Of a stretch of 64,000 nt of DNA, positions 1 to 11,515 are shown piece by piece (the stretch's first letter is position 1; each line of letters starts with the position of its first letter). The stretch spans positions 11,936,001-12,000,000 of the forward strand of contig NC_071354.1 of NCBI RefSeq assembly GCF_943734655.1, read 5' to 3'. The stretch is from Sabethes cyaneus (lineage: Eukaryota > Arthropoda > Insecta > Diptera > Culicidae). The notes under the pieces were generated by a model. That model was not told the origin of the DNA. It did not search any database and saw only the letters and a program-made list of their open reading frames with translations. A program made the position numbers and the translations under genes.

Positions 1-1135
1 GCAATATTTATTGTTCGACAAGAGTCGTGCTCTGAGTGCGATGCTGTCAGGAGCATGGGGTTAAGAAAGTAAATCTGCTTTCCGAAGCGCTTGCAGAGTT
101 GGAGAAAAGCATGAAGTTGGCGTAATTGATAATATATGATCTTTGACTCTTACGTCTTCGTTGCTAACACCAGCAGCAGCAGCAGCAGCATCACTACTAG
201 TAGTAGGCTGGGGCGAACTGATTACGGAATCACAATGGGTTGACTCAACTGTGGTAATGTGGATAAGGCCACCCGGGTGCCTACGGTGAAGATGTGCCTG
301 CAGGATTTGCCCACTTGCACGACTCCTTCAGGGGTTGTTTACGACTTACTGGTGGATCTAATTTAATTAGCATAACAGTATGAACTGCTCGGTAGGATGC
401 CTACACAGTCGTTTAATCAGTACCGATTTTCATTGCACTCATTGAAGATATTTTATTGCTCAACCCGAGTGATGAAATTCGTTGATTGAATTCGGCAAAT
501 GTAGACTGTCAAATTTTCCGTGCTCCGCTAATCAAAACATGCAATTAAAGTAAAATTAAACCAAACGGAGGCTTACTTGCAGCATTCCACGCCCTCTTCG
601 TACAAGCTCGGGAAAAGTTCTGCTTCCGCTCCGGTTGCTATCGGAGAGTTTACGGCTGGACGATAAATAAAGCGAAGAAAGGGGAAAATCCGAGTGCAAA
701 ATTGGAGCTTGTTTTCCGCTCTAAGCTGACACTGCAACAACAGGAAGCTGTCACTTCTGCAGTTTAGCTGCAAGACAATTGCCAGAGAGCTTTCCCCCTT
801 TCGGTCGGTTGCTCGGTTAAACGAGGTCGGACGAATGACAACAGCACAGATGTGACTACTTCGAGGTGGTAAATTTTCCGCAACAATTATAAAACACAAT
901 TAGATTTTTGTCACGTACACCCGTCGGATCGCGTTGCGAAGACGACCAGGAGGACCAAGCAGCCGGGAACAGCAGGAAGGAGTAGTCCGAGCACGCGGGC
1001 ACGAGTGTGAGCGGAAAACTAACTCTAAACTGTTCCGGTGCTAAGTGTGATAATGATGATGATGATGATGATAATGGTGATGATGACGGTGACGATGATG
1101 TGTCCAAGTGAGTGAGTTAATGTGCTGAAGAGCTA
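1..1135. other. Unique-looking island 1, possible 5' UTR exon
   Basis: No repeat family or recognisable protein is seen here. A CAG run lies at 171-190 and a GAT/ATG run at about 1053-1072. On the + strand the GC-rich stretch 905-1107 ends in two overlapping strong donor-like sequences (GTGAGTGAGT, 1108-1117), which would fit a non-coding first exon, but no acceptor, start codon or promoter element supports it. The open frames on the - strand are low-complexity Ser/Pro-rich and not convincing. Inference only. Confidence 0.3.
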
Positions 1136-1914
1136 CCACAAATTGAAGAACTCTGAAAATTGCAGCAGTTTTCTTTTGACTTTCTTTTTTATCATCTGGC
1201 GATTGTACGTGTCTAGGAAAGTTGAACGAATTGAAACTTTTCTGGACTGCTCAAACTTCAGTTACTTGCTGGATCAGTTTGCTCAAGAAAATTCAATGGA
1301 AAATCGTAACTATTTACTAAAGATATTTCTATGATCTGCTGTCAATCAAACCCCAGTAAATTGTTGGAAAATTAGATAAGGGATCTTTGAAACAGCATTT
1401 ACTAGATTCGAAGTTCATTTCTTTTCATAATCATGGAGAAAACAACTCCGAAAAAAATTTGAAATAACTTTCAAATTCAACTGAGCTTTTGGAAAATTTT
1501 CGCACAGGTAATGATCTCAAAAAATAAACTCGTCATTCTGATGCGTACCAAACCTGTTCCACCTAATCCAAACGTGTTGCATTCCATTTGCTTCCTTATT
1601 TCTGTGCTGTAAGCATGGTCGCTAAGGCACCGTATCAAAAGAAGAATGACGAATAGTGCTTGTTTGTATGAAAAAAATGTATGGACAATTGACGCCATAA
1701 CGGTAATTTTTTATTATTTCTTCCATGTACATACAAAAGATACTGCAAAGTATTATTTAGCAATATTGCGCATAATAACTAGCTCTATAAATGTTTCATA
1801 CGTAACTTTTACAAATTATGATTGACCGAGGAGATACAGTCAAATGAATTAACATTGAGTCAAAGTGATCGTATCATGACTCGTTCTGGTCTGAAAAAAA
1901 CATAATGAGGCCGC
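1136..1914. other. No feature recognised
   Basis: AT-rich intergenic or intronic sequence. Short open frames are present on both strands but none has domain-like composition or splice signals. No inverted or tandem repeat was noticed. Confidence 0.5.
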
Positions 1915-2105
1915 TTGTCTAAGGGTAAAAACCGCATAGCCTAGGTACTACAAACCATTAATGAAACTTAGGCTTCTGTTTCTATACGACAGGCTTTGCA
2001 GCTAGCTGTTAGAGTGCAGGACAATTGACTCTAACAGCCTCTCCCAGCCGTGATCCGAGTGTATGACAACTGGTTTTTTAGGGATCGTACCTCGAGGCTA
2101 ACTAT
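1915..2105 (-). repeat. tRNA-derived SINE relic
   Basis: Read on the - strand this contains GGGAGAGGCTGTTAGAGTCA and a downstream CTGCAAAGCCTGTCGTATA. The same order occurs on the + strand at about 59720-59880 and in part on the - strand at 60760-60830, so three copies of one family lie in the window. The copies have a tRNA-like head with a Box B-type GTTCGAWTC; here it is degraded (ATCACGG). The head-to-tail order matches tRNA-related mosquito SINEs. Ends are approximate and no target duplication was found. Confidence 0.5.
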
Positions 2106-2971
2106 GGACCTTCTCCAAGCAGATAAATTATAACTAAATTCCGCACCATTTGACTCTAGGAGCAAGATTGATGTTGCAAGGTCCATCTTAAAAATAAAAA
2201 AGATTGGGGGAATTTTCCCACTTCTTCCTGTTTTGCAGATTCATGACATTTCTCATTTGCCACAACCCCGAAACGATTATACTCAAGAACAACTCATCGG
2301 CAAAATCCATGTCACTAGCGGCGTCAGAGATGGCGCAATGCATCAGGACAGGCTTGCAACGCGGAACGGTGGTAGAGTTTTTTATATGGTCTTTACAGAA
2401 ATTAAGAGGAGGCGGAGGTAGAAAATAGAAAAGTATAAAAATAGAACTTAAAGTGCTATTTTATAAATTTTTGGCGAGATCTCTTTAGAAGCTGCTTAGC
2501 GCTCTATGCAGCGAGCTCAAGGCATTTTTGAAGTTCGGTTAATTACAGATAAAGCAGCTTAGCAAGCTATATATCTTTAAATATAAAGCTTATTAACCTT
2601 CCTTAGACACCATTATCCAAACTCTTAGCTACTTTCAGGTTGCATGTTTAACTTTCAAGCTGCATGCTGAACTTTCAAGTTGCTACAGATATAAGCGATA
2701 CTTTATTAAGAATGTAGTTCGGTTTATAAATGTAGCGTCTGGTTGATCAGCATGAAAGTTCTGCGGAACTAAATTTGAACCAAATCTGAACTTTCAAGTA
2801 CGTTCCTTAAGTAAAATTCGATCTTTTGGTTGCTTGGGTGACACCTAAGTAAGGACGATATGCATATCGCTTACTCAATACTGATACGGCATAGAAAAAA
2901 TGGAGCGATTACTTCAAATATTATAACAGATCAGAAGACCATACGAAAAATTGCATATCAATGGCATACAA
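2106..2971. other. No feature recognised
   Basis: AT-rich sequence with short overlapping open frames at 2204-2428 that differ only by frame and show no domain. The motif AACTTTCAAGTTGC recurs loosely at about 2630-2690 (tandem-like) but is too short to classify. Confidence 0.45.
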
Positions 2972-3009
2972 TCTGTATATATAAAAGTGGGCGTGAGTAT
3001 GTTTGTATG

Positions 3010-3335
3010 TTCCGCCATAATTCCAGAAAGCCATGACCCTTCTCCAACAAACTTGGCACACCTGTTTCTTGACATAAGAGAATCAACGCTGTGAGGTTGA
3101 AGAGGGAGTCCTTAAGAGGGCGGAGGGAGGGGGGGGTCGTAACTCGAGACCGCCTTGACCGTTCTCCACCAAACTTGGCACACATGTTCCTTGACATAAG
3201 GGAATCAGCACACGAGGATTGACAAAAGGGGGGCAAGACTATAACTCTGAAACGCCTTGACCGTTCTTTATCAAATTCGGCACACGTTCCTTGATATGAG
3301 AAGTCGGCATTGAGGGGTTAACAAAAGAGGGAGAT
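3010..3335. repeat. Tandem units inside the Helitron-like element
   Basis: Three diverged units share the core CCTTGACCGTTCTCCACCAA then TTGGCACACATGTTCCTTGA, at about 3030-3090, 3150-3210 and 3255-3310. Unit spacing is near 100-120 bp and the segments between are G-rich and variable in length. Internal minisatellites are common in non-autonomous Helitrons. Confidence 0.6.
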
Positions 3336-3642
3336 GGTCAGGGGGGTTGACAACAGAGGGAGAAGGGGCAGGAAGGTTGAAATGGGAGAAGGGGTGCGTT
3401 TCTTTGGAATGAGAGCAGATTTCTGAAAGGGGGAATAGGGCGGCCATTGATAAGGGCGAGTTCTGGCTTTGTGTCGATTTCTTGGGAATAGCGAGAAGAA
3501 GACAGATTTATAAGTGGCTGGGGGCACTTGACAAAGGGAGTAGACACTTTCAAATGCAGAAAAACTGTTTTGTTTCTTGCATTATGAGAACCACCACAAC
3601 GTTACAACAGATGTACAAGCGACTGAGAGACAAAAGGGCCGC

Positions 3643-3777
3643 TGGGTTAGTCCCGGTGTAGTAGTTAGCATTCACGTCTCTCACGCCGAGGACCCGGGTT
3701 TAAATCCCAACTCCGCAGAAGTCGCGAATGACTCAAGCTGTTAAGGTGACTATAATCTAACAGAACAAAATAAAGGG
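3643..3777 (+). repeat. Feilai-like tRNA-derived SINE
   Basis: A RNA polymerase III split promoter is visible: an A-box-like TAGTAGTTAGCATTC at 3658-3672 and a B box GGTTTAAATCC at 3697-3707 (consensus GGTTCGAATCC). Around them are GGTGTAGTAGTTAGCATTCA and CACGCCGAGGACCCGGG, the arrangement seen in tRNA-related mosquito SINEs of the Feilai type. It ends in an A-rich stretch. It lies inside the Helitron-like element; no target duplication was found, so insertion and capture cannot be told apart. It is not a functional tRNA gene because no acceptor stem forms. Confidence 0.65.
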
Positions 3778-3805
3778 GCCCGAGTAAGATCGGGCAATCA
3801 GCTAG

Positions 3806-4620
3806 TTTCTTAAAGGATAGCTAGTTTCTAAAAGTATAATAAAACCCTCACTGTTACTCAGAAGATAAGAAGTGAAAGTATAAGTAGAAGTAGAAGACAG
3901 GTAGAAATAAAATAAGATAGAGAAAAAGGAACCTAGCGAGAGAACGATAGTGATAGTGAGAGTAGGACGGTCTCGAGCTATACGGTAAGACGTTGAGAGA
4001 TATAATGTATGTGTGTGTGAGAGATAAAAAGAATGTGTAAATAGAGCGTATAGTGTTTGGAAACGTAGCCGAGAGAGAGAGAGAGAGATGTAAGGGGAGC
4101 ATACATGCATACAAACAAGGCATTTATGTTTATTTCGCGGTGTCCATAGATTTGGCGTGCAGTTCGAAACATTTTCCAGAACGCTTTCTTGGTATTAGTT
4201 TTTGTAATTTGTTGGCTCTGCAAGGAAATTTTTATACGATCAAGATCTTTTCGTAATAAGTGAATGATTAGATTCTGAGTGACTTTCACACGAAAATTCA
4301 GCATCGTTTGCCTTCATGCCTCAGTTGTTGCAAAATTCCAAATAATTGTTCCTAGCTCTTCCGAATAATCTTCTTCTAAATATATGCAAGTGAACGTGAG
4401 TATGTATGTAAATATGTCCCACCATAAAGCGAGGTGCACAGTTGAAAAGAAATGGATTAGAAGATAGGCCAGGCAACGCTGAAGGAATTAATTTCTTTGA
4501 CGATTTCTTATCCAGTATGAGCCTTCAGATGGCGCAGTTTTACATGCAATTGAATCAAAACGTCACTTTTCCGTACGGATAAATAGTTGATTCAATTATT
4601 CCCGCAAGAAAAAATGACAG
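3806..4620. other. No gene; short GA run
   Basis: A GA dinucleotide run lies at about 4070-4090. Several open frames on the - strand come from its pyrimidine-rich surroundings. Nothing else is recognised. Confidence 0.45.
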
Positions 4621-4725
4621 ATACTGGTCCGACTTGATTATCCGGAGGTTCCATTATCCGAGGCTTAGATTATCCGTGCTTCTATTATCCGGAAAAAATG
4701 GCTCGATTATCCGGAATTCATAATA
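4621..4725. repeat. Decayed pogo-like MITE fragment
   Basis: Begins with a TACTGGTCCGACTTGATTATCC end very like the terminal repeat of the intact element at 55198-55431, then repeats GATTATCCG-type words at about 4633, 4651, 4669, 4684 and 4707. The opposite terminus is not found, so this is a fragment. Superfamily is inferred from the intact copy. Confidence 0.5.
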
Positions 4726-5164
4726 AAAAGCATGAGAAAAAATCGGAGGGGTTGTGTACAAGACACGACTGCATATATAGGTGACGCAGGACTACGTAAG
4801 TCTCTTTGTAGTGATAGTAGCATGTATTCATGCTTGTAATCATTCGATTCTTCATGTATACATGCTATATGCAACATATAAACATGCTACATGCGTTGTA
4901 TGTAATATTTATCAAAGTAGTAACATTGCATACGTTCAATTCTCAAAAGATTGTGCATTTGAAAACAATTTAACAAAATCAAGAACACAAACTATTACTT
5001 TCCTGCTACCTTACTGAAATTAAAGATTGTATTTATTATCCATGGTTTCCCACGTTGAAAGGATTTTACCAATTCAATCCTATCAACAGCACATCTTTTC
5101 ACTACACTTCTAATGAAACGGCAAGCATGCTTATTCATACAGAGTCGTATTATAACCGAACACT
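4726..5164. other. No feature recognised
   Basis: AT-rich sequence; ACATGC/CATGTA words recur between 4820 and 4900 but no defined repeat was resolved. Confidence 0.4.
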
Positions 5165-5540
5165 ACAGCTGTAGCACGTTTTTCCAACACAGATATCAAA
5201 TTCGCCGAGGTTTAATCGTCACGCAGTAAAGAATTTGCGATCTGTTGTGACAACGAACTTGTGTCATTTTTTCTGGCACACTTCCCTAACACAGACATCA
5301 GATTGGACTAGGTTTAATCGCGTTCGTAAGAAATCTGTTGGCACGAGGGGGCTTTGTCACTCTCTCTGGCATACTTCCCAAGCAAGGACATCAAAATGGT
5401 CTAGGTTGAAGCGCGGTGTTGAGAAATCTCGTTGAAATGGGGAAACTTGGTCACTTGTTTTCGCTTACTTCCCAAGCACAGATATCAAATTAATATAGGT
5501 TTAGATCATCGTAAAGAATCTTTCAACCAATCACGAAGCG
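5165..5540. repeat. 95-100-bp minisatellite, copy 1
   Basis: Four diverged tandem units begin near 5178, 5281, 5371 and 5467. Each opens with ACTTCCCAAGCACAGACATC and continues into GACTAGGTTTAATCGCGTT-like sequence and a GTAAAGAATTT-type tail. The same array recurs at 6970-7235. Probably internal repeats of a non-autonomous transposon whose ends were not identified. Confidence 0.65.
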
Positions 5541-5826
5541 AGAATTCTGGTGAAACATAGGTTCATTATTTTCAATTTTTCAATAGTTCATCATCAAGAA
5601 TCCATACTTTTCTTTATTTGGGTCAATTCTTAGAAGATTTTCCGATCGATTGGTGTAAGAATATTGAAAATCGATAGGAAAACCGCTGAGCTATTAGCGC
5701 TCAAAACCTTTCATTTTTCGTGACGCTCGCATTTTTTGATTTTTTGGAACTATTTGGAACTATTCTACTTCTACTTCTTGGCTATTTGGAACTATTCTAC
5801 TATTTATATTTACTCGAATTCAAAAC

Positions 5827-5868
5827 CACTGATAAAGCCTGCAAGTCGTAAGCAAAATACGTATCTGA
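5827..5868 (+). ncRNA. Decayed hammerhead-ribozyme-like motif (Penelope-like relic)
   Basis: The block aligns base for base with the ribozyme candidate at 48540-48584: CACTGATAA, then AGCCTGCAAGTCGTA, then TACGTATCTG. Two core positions are broken: CTGATGA has become CTGATAA and GCGAAA has become GCAAAA. Both are invariant in active hammerheads, so this copy should be inactive. The upstream sequence (5726-5826) is AT-rich and does not form the long hairpin seen at 48.5 kb. Confidence 0.5.
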
Positions 5869-5984
5869 CGCGAATTAATATAAACACAGAAATATTTCGA
5901 TTTTGTCAGCCCCGCATGTTGAATTTTGGGCTGACAAAATCGGGAGAAAAAATTTTCGAAAGCTGAATGAACCGGACACAGTAC

Positions 5985-6445
5985 ACTGGTCCAGAACCTT
6001 TTTTGGTGCGCATTAGCTTTGAGCAGGAAAACTTGGTTTTAGGTTTATGGAAGCTTTGGAAGAGTTTCTTAAAATTCAAAGTTCTATCGTCCAGCGGAAT
6101 TCAAGTTTTGATTAGCGCCCCTATAAGTTCAATAAAAAATTTATTTTTCTTCAGTTTTCAATATAACACATTGATGTGTTCTGCAAAGTTTTACAGCATA
6201 TTATTACAAGAAACTTTGCTGAAGACAGTAACCTTCTATATCTTCAGCAAAGATAGAAAAATCCTATTTCTCATAAATGAAAAATTGTTAAAATCAGTTT
6301 TTCTATTTTAGCTGTTTTTGTAGTTGTTGTACGACTCTTTCCTATTTTACAAAATTGTACAAATAGTAAAAATACACAACATTGCTGAATAAAGTATACC
6401 TCTATCTTTGCTTGTTAAGGAACTATAGAACTTTTATTAGAAAAA
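5985..6445 (-). repeat. Dispersed repeat shared with 39.96-40.42 and 42.50-42.93 kb
   Basis: The reverse complement matches both later segments over several hundred bases, including CTTTGCAGAACACATCAATG, GACGATAGAGCTTTCAATTT and AGCTAAAATAGAAAAACTGA. The two later copies are on the + strand inside the tandem units at 38.8-43.9 kb; this is a separate, inverted copy. It has no coding content. Confidence 0.7.
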
Positions 6446-6969
6446 TACTTTAATTTTGACCCCAAATTACTCGCAACTTGCGAGTCGCAAAAAGGCATCA
6501 TTTTCAGGCATTCAATTTACCGTTTCAAATGCGCGATATTGAATGAATTTTGCCTACTACAACTTATAACTAAGCAAAAGAGAAACGAGAATGTTTTATA
6601 CATATGTAATGTCGCTCGTGAGCGCAGGCTATCCATATTTTCCTTTATCCCTAGAAACACGCGATCATGATTTGTTTATTTTTAATTTTTCGTAACACGA
6701 GTTCATCCTCACTTTTTTGTGAGAGGATAAAGCAGTATCAGCCGTCTTACAGAGACGAAAATACACAGGTTACCATTGAATTTACCAAACAACCAGCCAA
6801 CAAGAGAGAGACATATAAAACAACCGAATTTATGTATTTGGGTATCACCAAGGGTTTCATTATATACCTAGTATTGCATTAGAGTATCGCGCCAATTCCA
6901 ATTCCACTTTTCATGGTTCACTGAGAGAGGATAAATGTTTTCAGGGAAAAATGCAATCAACATTAGCAC
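6446..6969. other. No feature recognised
   Basis: A 71-codon open frame at 6667-6882 (+) has no domain or splice context and is probably chance. No repeat structure was noticed. Confidence 0.4.
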
Positions 6970-7235
6970 CCTTTTCCAACACAGATATCAAATTCGCCTA
7001 GGTTTAATCGTCTCGCCGTAAAGAATTTGCAATCTGTTGGGGCAATGGACTTTAGTCATTTTATCTGGCACACTTCCCTAACACAGACATCAGATTGGAC
7101 TAGGTTTAATCGCGTTCGTAAGAAATTTTTTGGTACGAAGGGGGTTTGTCACTCTTTCTGACGTACTTCCCAAGCAAGGACATCAAAATGGTCTAGGTTC
7201 AATCGCGGTATTAAGAAATCTTGTTGATATGAGGA
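6970..7235. repeat. 95-100-bp minisatellite, copy 2
   Basis: Three units beginning near 6972, 7073 and 7165 match the first three units at 5178-5460 in order and sequence. The two arrays lie 1.8 kb apart in direct orientation, which suggests two copies of one element or a duplication with later insertions between them. Confidence 0.65.
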
Positions 7236-7319
7236 ACCTTTATTTAAAAAAAATACTTTAATGTAGTCTTCACGATTACACAATTATCATAAAATGTAAA
7301 ACACATATAGAAAAAAAAA

Positions 7320-7790
7320 CTGGGTAGGATAGGGAAAAAATTTAGTCAAAACCAGAATAAACGTGATAGAAAAGACGGAAAGCTGGGCATCAAAAAAGGA
7401 TAACGGAACATACCAAGACGAAAAACCAGAAGGAAAGAAGATTAAAAGAGTTATAAAATCAGAAAATTAGAAACGACAGATTGGGAAATAGAGAAGAGAA
7501 AGAGCAGGAAACGAAAAGAAAATATCAAAACACGTGTAAAAAGTATGCAGAAAATCAGCACTGAAAATAACAAAAAAAAATTGGACAGGAAACGAAACAA
7601 TGAAGCAGGAAACAAAGCACAGAAAAATGGTAAAAAAAGGGTAAAAGGAGAAAAATAATAGTAAAAACCTAGAAAACGGTTCAGAAATGGAGATGAAACG
7701 GAATCAAAAGTAAAAAAACGGCACTGGAAATGAACGGAAAAACGGAACTGAAAAGAAGTAAAACGTGTGAGAGATTAAGACGAAAAATGT
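7320..7790. repeat. Purine-rich degenerate repeat block
   Basis: Words such as GAAAAACGGAA, AACGGAACTGAAAAG and GAAACGAAA recur at about 11-12-bp spacing. It is the reverse complement of the pyrimidine-rich family at 12.34-14.57 kb, and it meets the TCCAATTTCAAG block through a shared junction sequence (see 7750-7815). Confidence 0.65.
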
Positions 7791-7815
7791 AAATTCTAAT
7801 TTCTAGTAAAACTTC
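7750..7815 (-). repeat. Conserved junction of the composite simple-sequence family
   Basis: The reverse complement contains ACGAAGTTTTACTAGAAATT, AGAATTTACATTTTTCGTCT and TCTCACACGTTTTACTTC. It matches the + strand at 12305-12375 (GAAATTAGAATTGAATTGA, TTACACGTTTGACCTC) and in part at 13775-13810 (GACACGAAGTTTTACTTTAC). Each time it separates a TTGAAATTGGAC-type block from a TTCCGTTTTTC-type block. Confidence 0.6.
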
Positions 7816-7844
7816 GTGTCCGAGTCAGATTATTTCCTTCCAAT

Positions 7845-8345
7845 CCAATCCAATCCAATCCAACTTCAAGTTGAAATTAGTCCAAATTCAAGTCTATTTT
7901 AATGTCCAATGTCATGTTCAATTGCATGTTTAGCTCAAATTTGAACTCTGATTTCAAGTCCAATTTCCATTACAATGTCTAACCTCAAGTCCAATTTATG
8001 CCAATTATTTGTCCAATTTGATTTCGAACGTAAGTTCAAATCCAATCTCAATTCAGATTTCAATTTTAATTTCAAATCCAATTCCAAGTCTAATTTAGTT
8101 CCAATTTCAAGTCCGATTTCAACACAATCTTAATTAAAAAAAATGGTTTTAAGTCCAATTCCAGGTCTATTTCTAAGTAAAACTTCCAGTCCAAATTACT
8201 CGAAATTCAAGTCCGATTTCAAATCCAATTTTAAGTTCTATTTCCAGTTCCAGTTCAAAACGAAGTTAAGCTTTAAGACTAAAGTAGTTCAAATTCAGGT
8301 CTTATTTAATGTCGTTTGCCAAGTGCCATTTCAACTTTTCAAGTA
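7845..8345. repeat. TCCAATTTCAAG degenerate dodecamer block
   Basis: The word AAGTCCAATTTC and close variants recur roughly every 12 bp. The reverse-complement form (CTTGAAATTGGA) is seen at 12240-12330, 13650-13765, 21375-21474 and 22227-22370. The tract starts with a short TCCAA pentamer run at 7841-7863. Confidence 0.7.
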
Positions 8346-8559
8346 TTAAGTTGCCGTTTAATTTTATTTGAGTTTTGAATAATGAAACAAAAATTGAGAA
8401 AACTGGGAGTTATTAGAATAAGAGCTAACAAACTTTTCCAGCGTTTTCTACCAAAAATCATCACAACCTTGATATTTATAACGTACAAATTACTTCTAAC
8501 CGAACAATCACATATGTAACCGATTCCGATTGCGGGAAGATCGACTCTAATTTTACACT

Positions 8560-11515
8560 CAAGCAAATCAGGAGTCAGGCCACACTCCGCAGCAACAATC
8601 TAAATTTGGCGAATGTACGAAGAAGTTTTCAATTACCAAAAACTCGGCCTTTGTTTCCACCCGCTCGCTGCCCCCGCCACCAATCACTGCTGCTGCTGCT
8701 GCTGATGCTGGTTTGTTGGCAAATTTAAACGTAAAACTTTCTTTTGTTTCACCTCACGTTACAATCAATTTCGGAATTATTACCAGTTGGAGCACCGATT
8801 ACCTTCCCGCTCACTCCCTTCCACCCCCCCTTAGGTGTTACCATCCGCTATTGTTCCGGAGCTTGTCGGCACACCGACTTTTGCACTCACACAACCGAAA
8901 AAATTCAAAGGAAAATCCTTTGAAACTCGTCGCTTGCCAGGCGGTCCCCAGCAGGGCGGCACACGGTCGTGCACTGCAGTGGGGCAATTTCGCCCAAATT
9001 GAAAATTTATTGTCTCTCATATTTGCAACCACCCAAGCACCCCCGCCCGCCGTTTTTCTCCACTGATTTTCACTCTACATTTTTTTTGCCTTCTTCAACT
9101 TTTGGCAGAAAGCAAAGGTAGGTCTCTTACCGACATCAGCAGCAACGAACATGCCAAATTTCTATGGTTTAATTAAATCCACTCGCGACAATGGCCTGTT
9201 CTACCAGCTTCCCCCGTCCCATTGCCTTCGGCCTCGGCCTCAAGGGGGGGAAATACGCGCGCAAGGAAAAGTGTTCTTTTTATTGCTTCTTTGCTTCGTT
9301 TTGGGTTTTTACTTTTTCAATTTTTTCATTGCGCGATTTGCCAGTCAACCGAACCGACTGTTCGCGAAGTTTAACGATTTAATTTTCCCGTTCAATTTGC
9401 TGCTTGCTTTATGTAAATTTTGCCAATTTTGGGTCCTCGGCTTGTAAATATTGGACGGAATAAAAGATTGCTACAGGCGCACTTTGATGGTTGCCCTACC
9501 CTACCGACCGGTGTTGCTTCTTCCTCCGAACCCGGGGCTCGGCTGGGCTGGTCGAGTGCTGATAAAATTGTTCTGTTCTGGAGTCATAATCGTTCGCCTG
9601 TCGTGAAACGATTCTTATTTCCAGTTGATTCATTCTTCGAGAAGACTAAAGAAATCGGCTGTCTTCTCAATTCGCTGGAGGACCTATTTTTAGCACCGAT
9701 TGAATGTTGCTTCTGGTAGCCGGATGCGGCGGAAGTACAAGTGATAAAATTTTACTTTGCAGGTTTCTTTTTTGCGAGCGCTTTCACCGGATGGGAAGCC
9801 AAGGAAGGTGCGCGCGGCAACCGGATGTGGTGTTCGTAAATTTTTATGACTCTTATCGGCCAATTTTCCAAACTAGCAAAGAATGGCAGCCAGCTTGGTT
9901 GGTTGGGTTTTTCAAAGGTTGACCTATATTGCTCCTCTTCCCTGGTGACCCGGTGTCAAAGTGGACGCAGATAAAAACTCATTATCGAAGACCCTCACAG
10001 ATAGCAGAGTTATTATTATCTGTAGATTTTCCCTGTTTTCCTCTCGGGTGAAAACCGAGCAAAAGTTAAATTGCTGCCAAAGCTTGCCCGTTCATCACAG
10101 TTCACACTGACTGACATAATTCGCAACATAAATTGTCGATTCGCCTTCGCCTGCTTGACCCTACGACAGTAGGCACAATCTGGCCCACTCACAGACACAC
10201 ACACACACGTACAGAAACAGAAGATGCCTACTGTTTGGTTGCAAACGGCCGGAACATGAAAACGAGAAAACGAGAGGAAAATACCGGTTGGAAACGTTTC
10301 TTGATTGCTGCCCAGAGACCAGAACACAATTATAAAAGAAAATTGGCTTTTTTATCCCTGGACTGCATTATTACGATGATTATTAAATTGCTCTCATCTG
10401 ACGATGAGGGTGATGACGAGATGCAGGCATAGTTGGGCCGGCCGACGCTTCTAAATCGCCGGTAGTTAGTCTAAGTAAAAAGCTTGATTCTTGCGAAAGA
10501 GACAGGAAGGAGGCGTAGAACGGTAAAATGATTGCTTCTGCCTAACGTCCGATCAACGGCGGTGCGGCAGTGTTGCCCACGTGGGAGCATAGTTTTCTAA
10601 AATTTCGAAGCAAGTAGCTAGTATGGACACTGGCAACATTGTACACCACACACACGGGAGCTATTCACTGTTCACTCATGCATTTATCGAAGATGGTTAC
10701 CCCGCATCTCAGGAGGCTGGGAAGTCGTTGCTGTTTTTCCACACATAGAAAGCCGGTAAATTGCAATTTCTGCAGGACGCCTACTCACCCCTCGAGCAGC
10801 GGTGAGCATCAGGACACATCTCCGAAACAGTTTATCTGTTTTATGAACCAAAGCAAATAACCTACACTGTAGGTAGGTAATAGCGTATGCAGTCTTCTAG
10901 CGGATAGATATTGACCTTTTCGCTCTCGTTCTAGCACACGTCTGTTTCAAGAGTCTGTTTCGGAGAAATAAAATTTCGTGAACCGTAGCGCATAAAGTGG
11001 ACCTTACCGGGAGCTCCATGATTGCATTAGTTGCTGCACGCTGCTCCTCGGGGCTGCCCCAAAAAAAAGGGTGGTGGAATGCTGAGCTGATAATCCGCAC
11101 GGTTGAATAATTGGCCTGAGTTTGACATTTTCCTCCTTCTGCCGGCAGGTAAAATTCGATGGTTGGATTGAGGCACGGAGTGGAATTTTGGTTATAATTT
11201 GTTATTTTTATCCGAGGAACGCGGAAAAAGGCAAAATCTTTACAAAATAAAATGTACTATGTTAAAAAGTATCACACCATGTTAACGTTTTCTTTCCCAA
11301 AAGTTGATGAAAAGTTGATAGCGGTGAGCTTTCTTTCCAACAAGATGGAGCAACATACCGCAATGGGGTGATTTCAATAGATTTATTGCGTGGAAAGTTA
11401 CGTGAATCGATAATTTTTTGAAATGGACTTTGACTACTTTTTTCTAATCGTTGTGCTCCAGTTCTAAAGTGCTTATCGATTATCTCCGAAAGCGACGGTT
11501 TATTCACTAGCTGTC
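8560..11515. other. Unique-looking island 2
   Basis: Nearly 3 kb without a recognised transposon. A CTG run lies at about 8686-8706, an AC run at about 10196-10207, and a perfect 10-bp inverted pair ACAGTAGGCA/TGCCTACTGT at about 10165-10236. An AG acceptor-like end at 9108 followed by nine bases and GTAGGT could be read as a micro-exon but is probably chance. Open frames of 60-117 codons occur on both strands and conflict; none has a domain. Candidate intronic or upstream regulatory DNA by its lack of repeats only. Confidence 0.35.

Larger units (their letters stand above)
2972..3805 (+). mobile_element. Non-autonomous Helitron-like element
   Basis: The left end reads A|TCTGTATATATAAAAG (TC at 2972-2973) and the right end has an 18-nt hairpin, GCCCGA(gtaaga)TCGGGC, followed by AATCAGCTAG|T with CTAG at 3802-3805. 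TC start, 3' hairpin, CTAG end and an A/T host junction are the Helitron hallmarks. Inside lie 100-bp-class tandem units (3010-3330) and a tRNA-derived SINE. No Rep/helicase coding remains, so this is a deletion derivative or a passive passenger. The 5' terminus is less certain than the 3' terminus because only TC is diagnostic. Confidence 0.6.

Noticed and set aside
3657..3708. tRNA gene
   Set aside because: A and B boxes are present but no cloverleaf or acceptor stem; it is the head of a SINE.
9109..9117. Nine-base micro-exon between an AG acceptor and GTAGGT
   Set aside because: Too short to support without transcripts; such patterns arise by chance.
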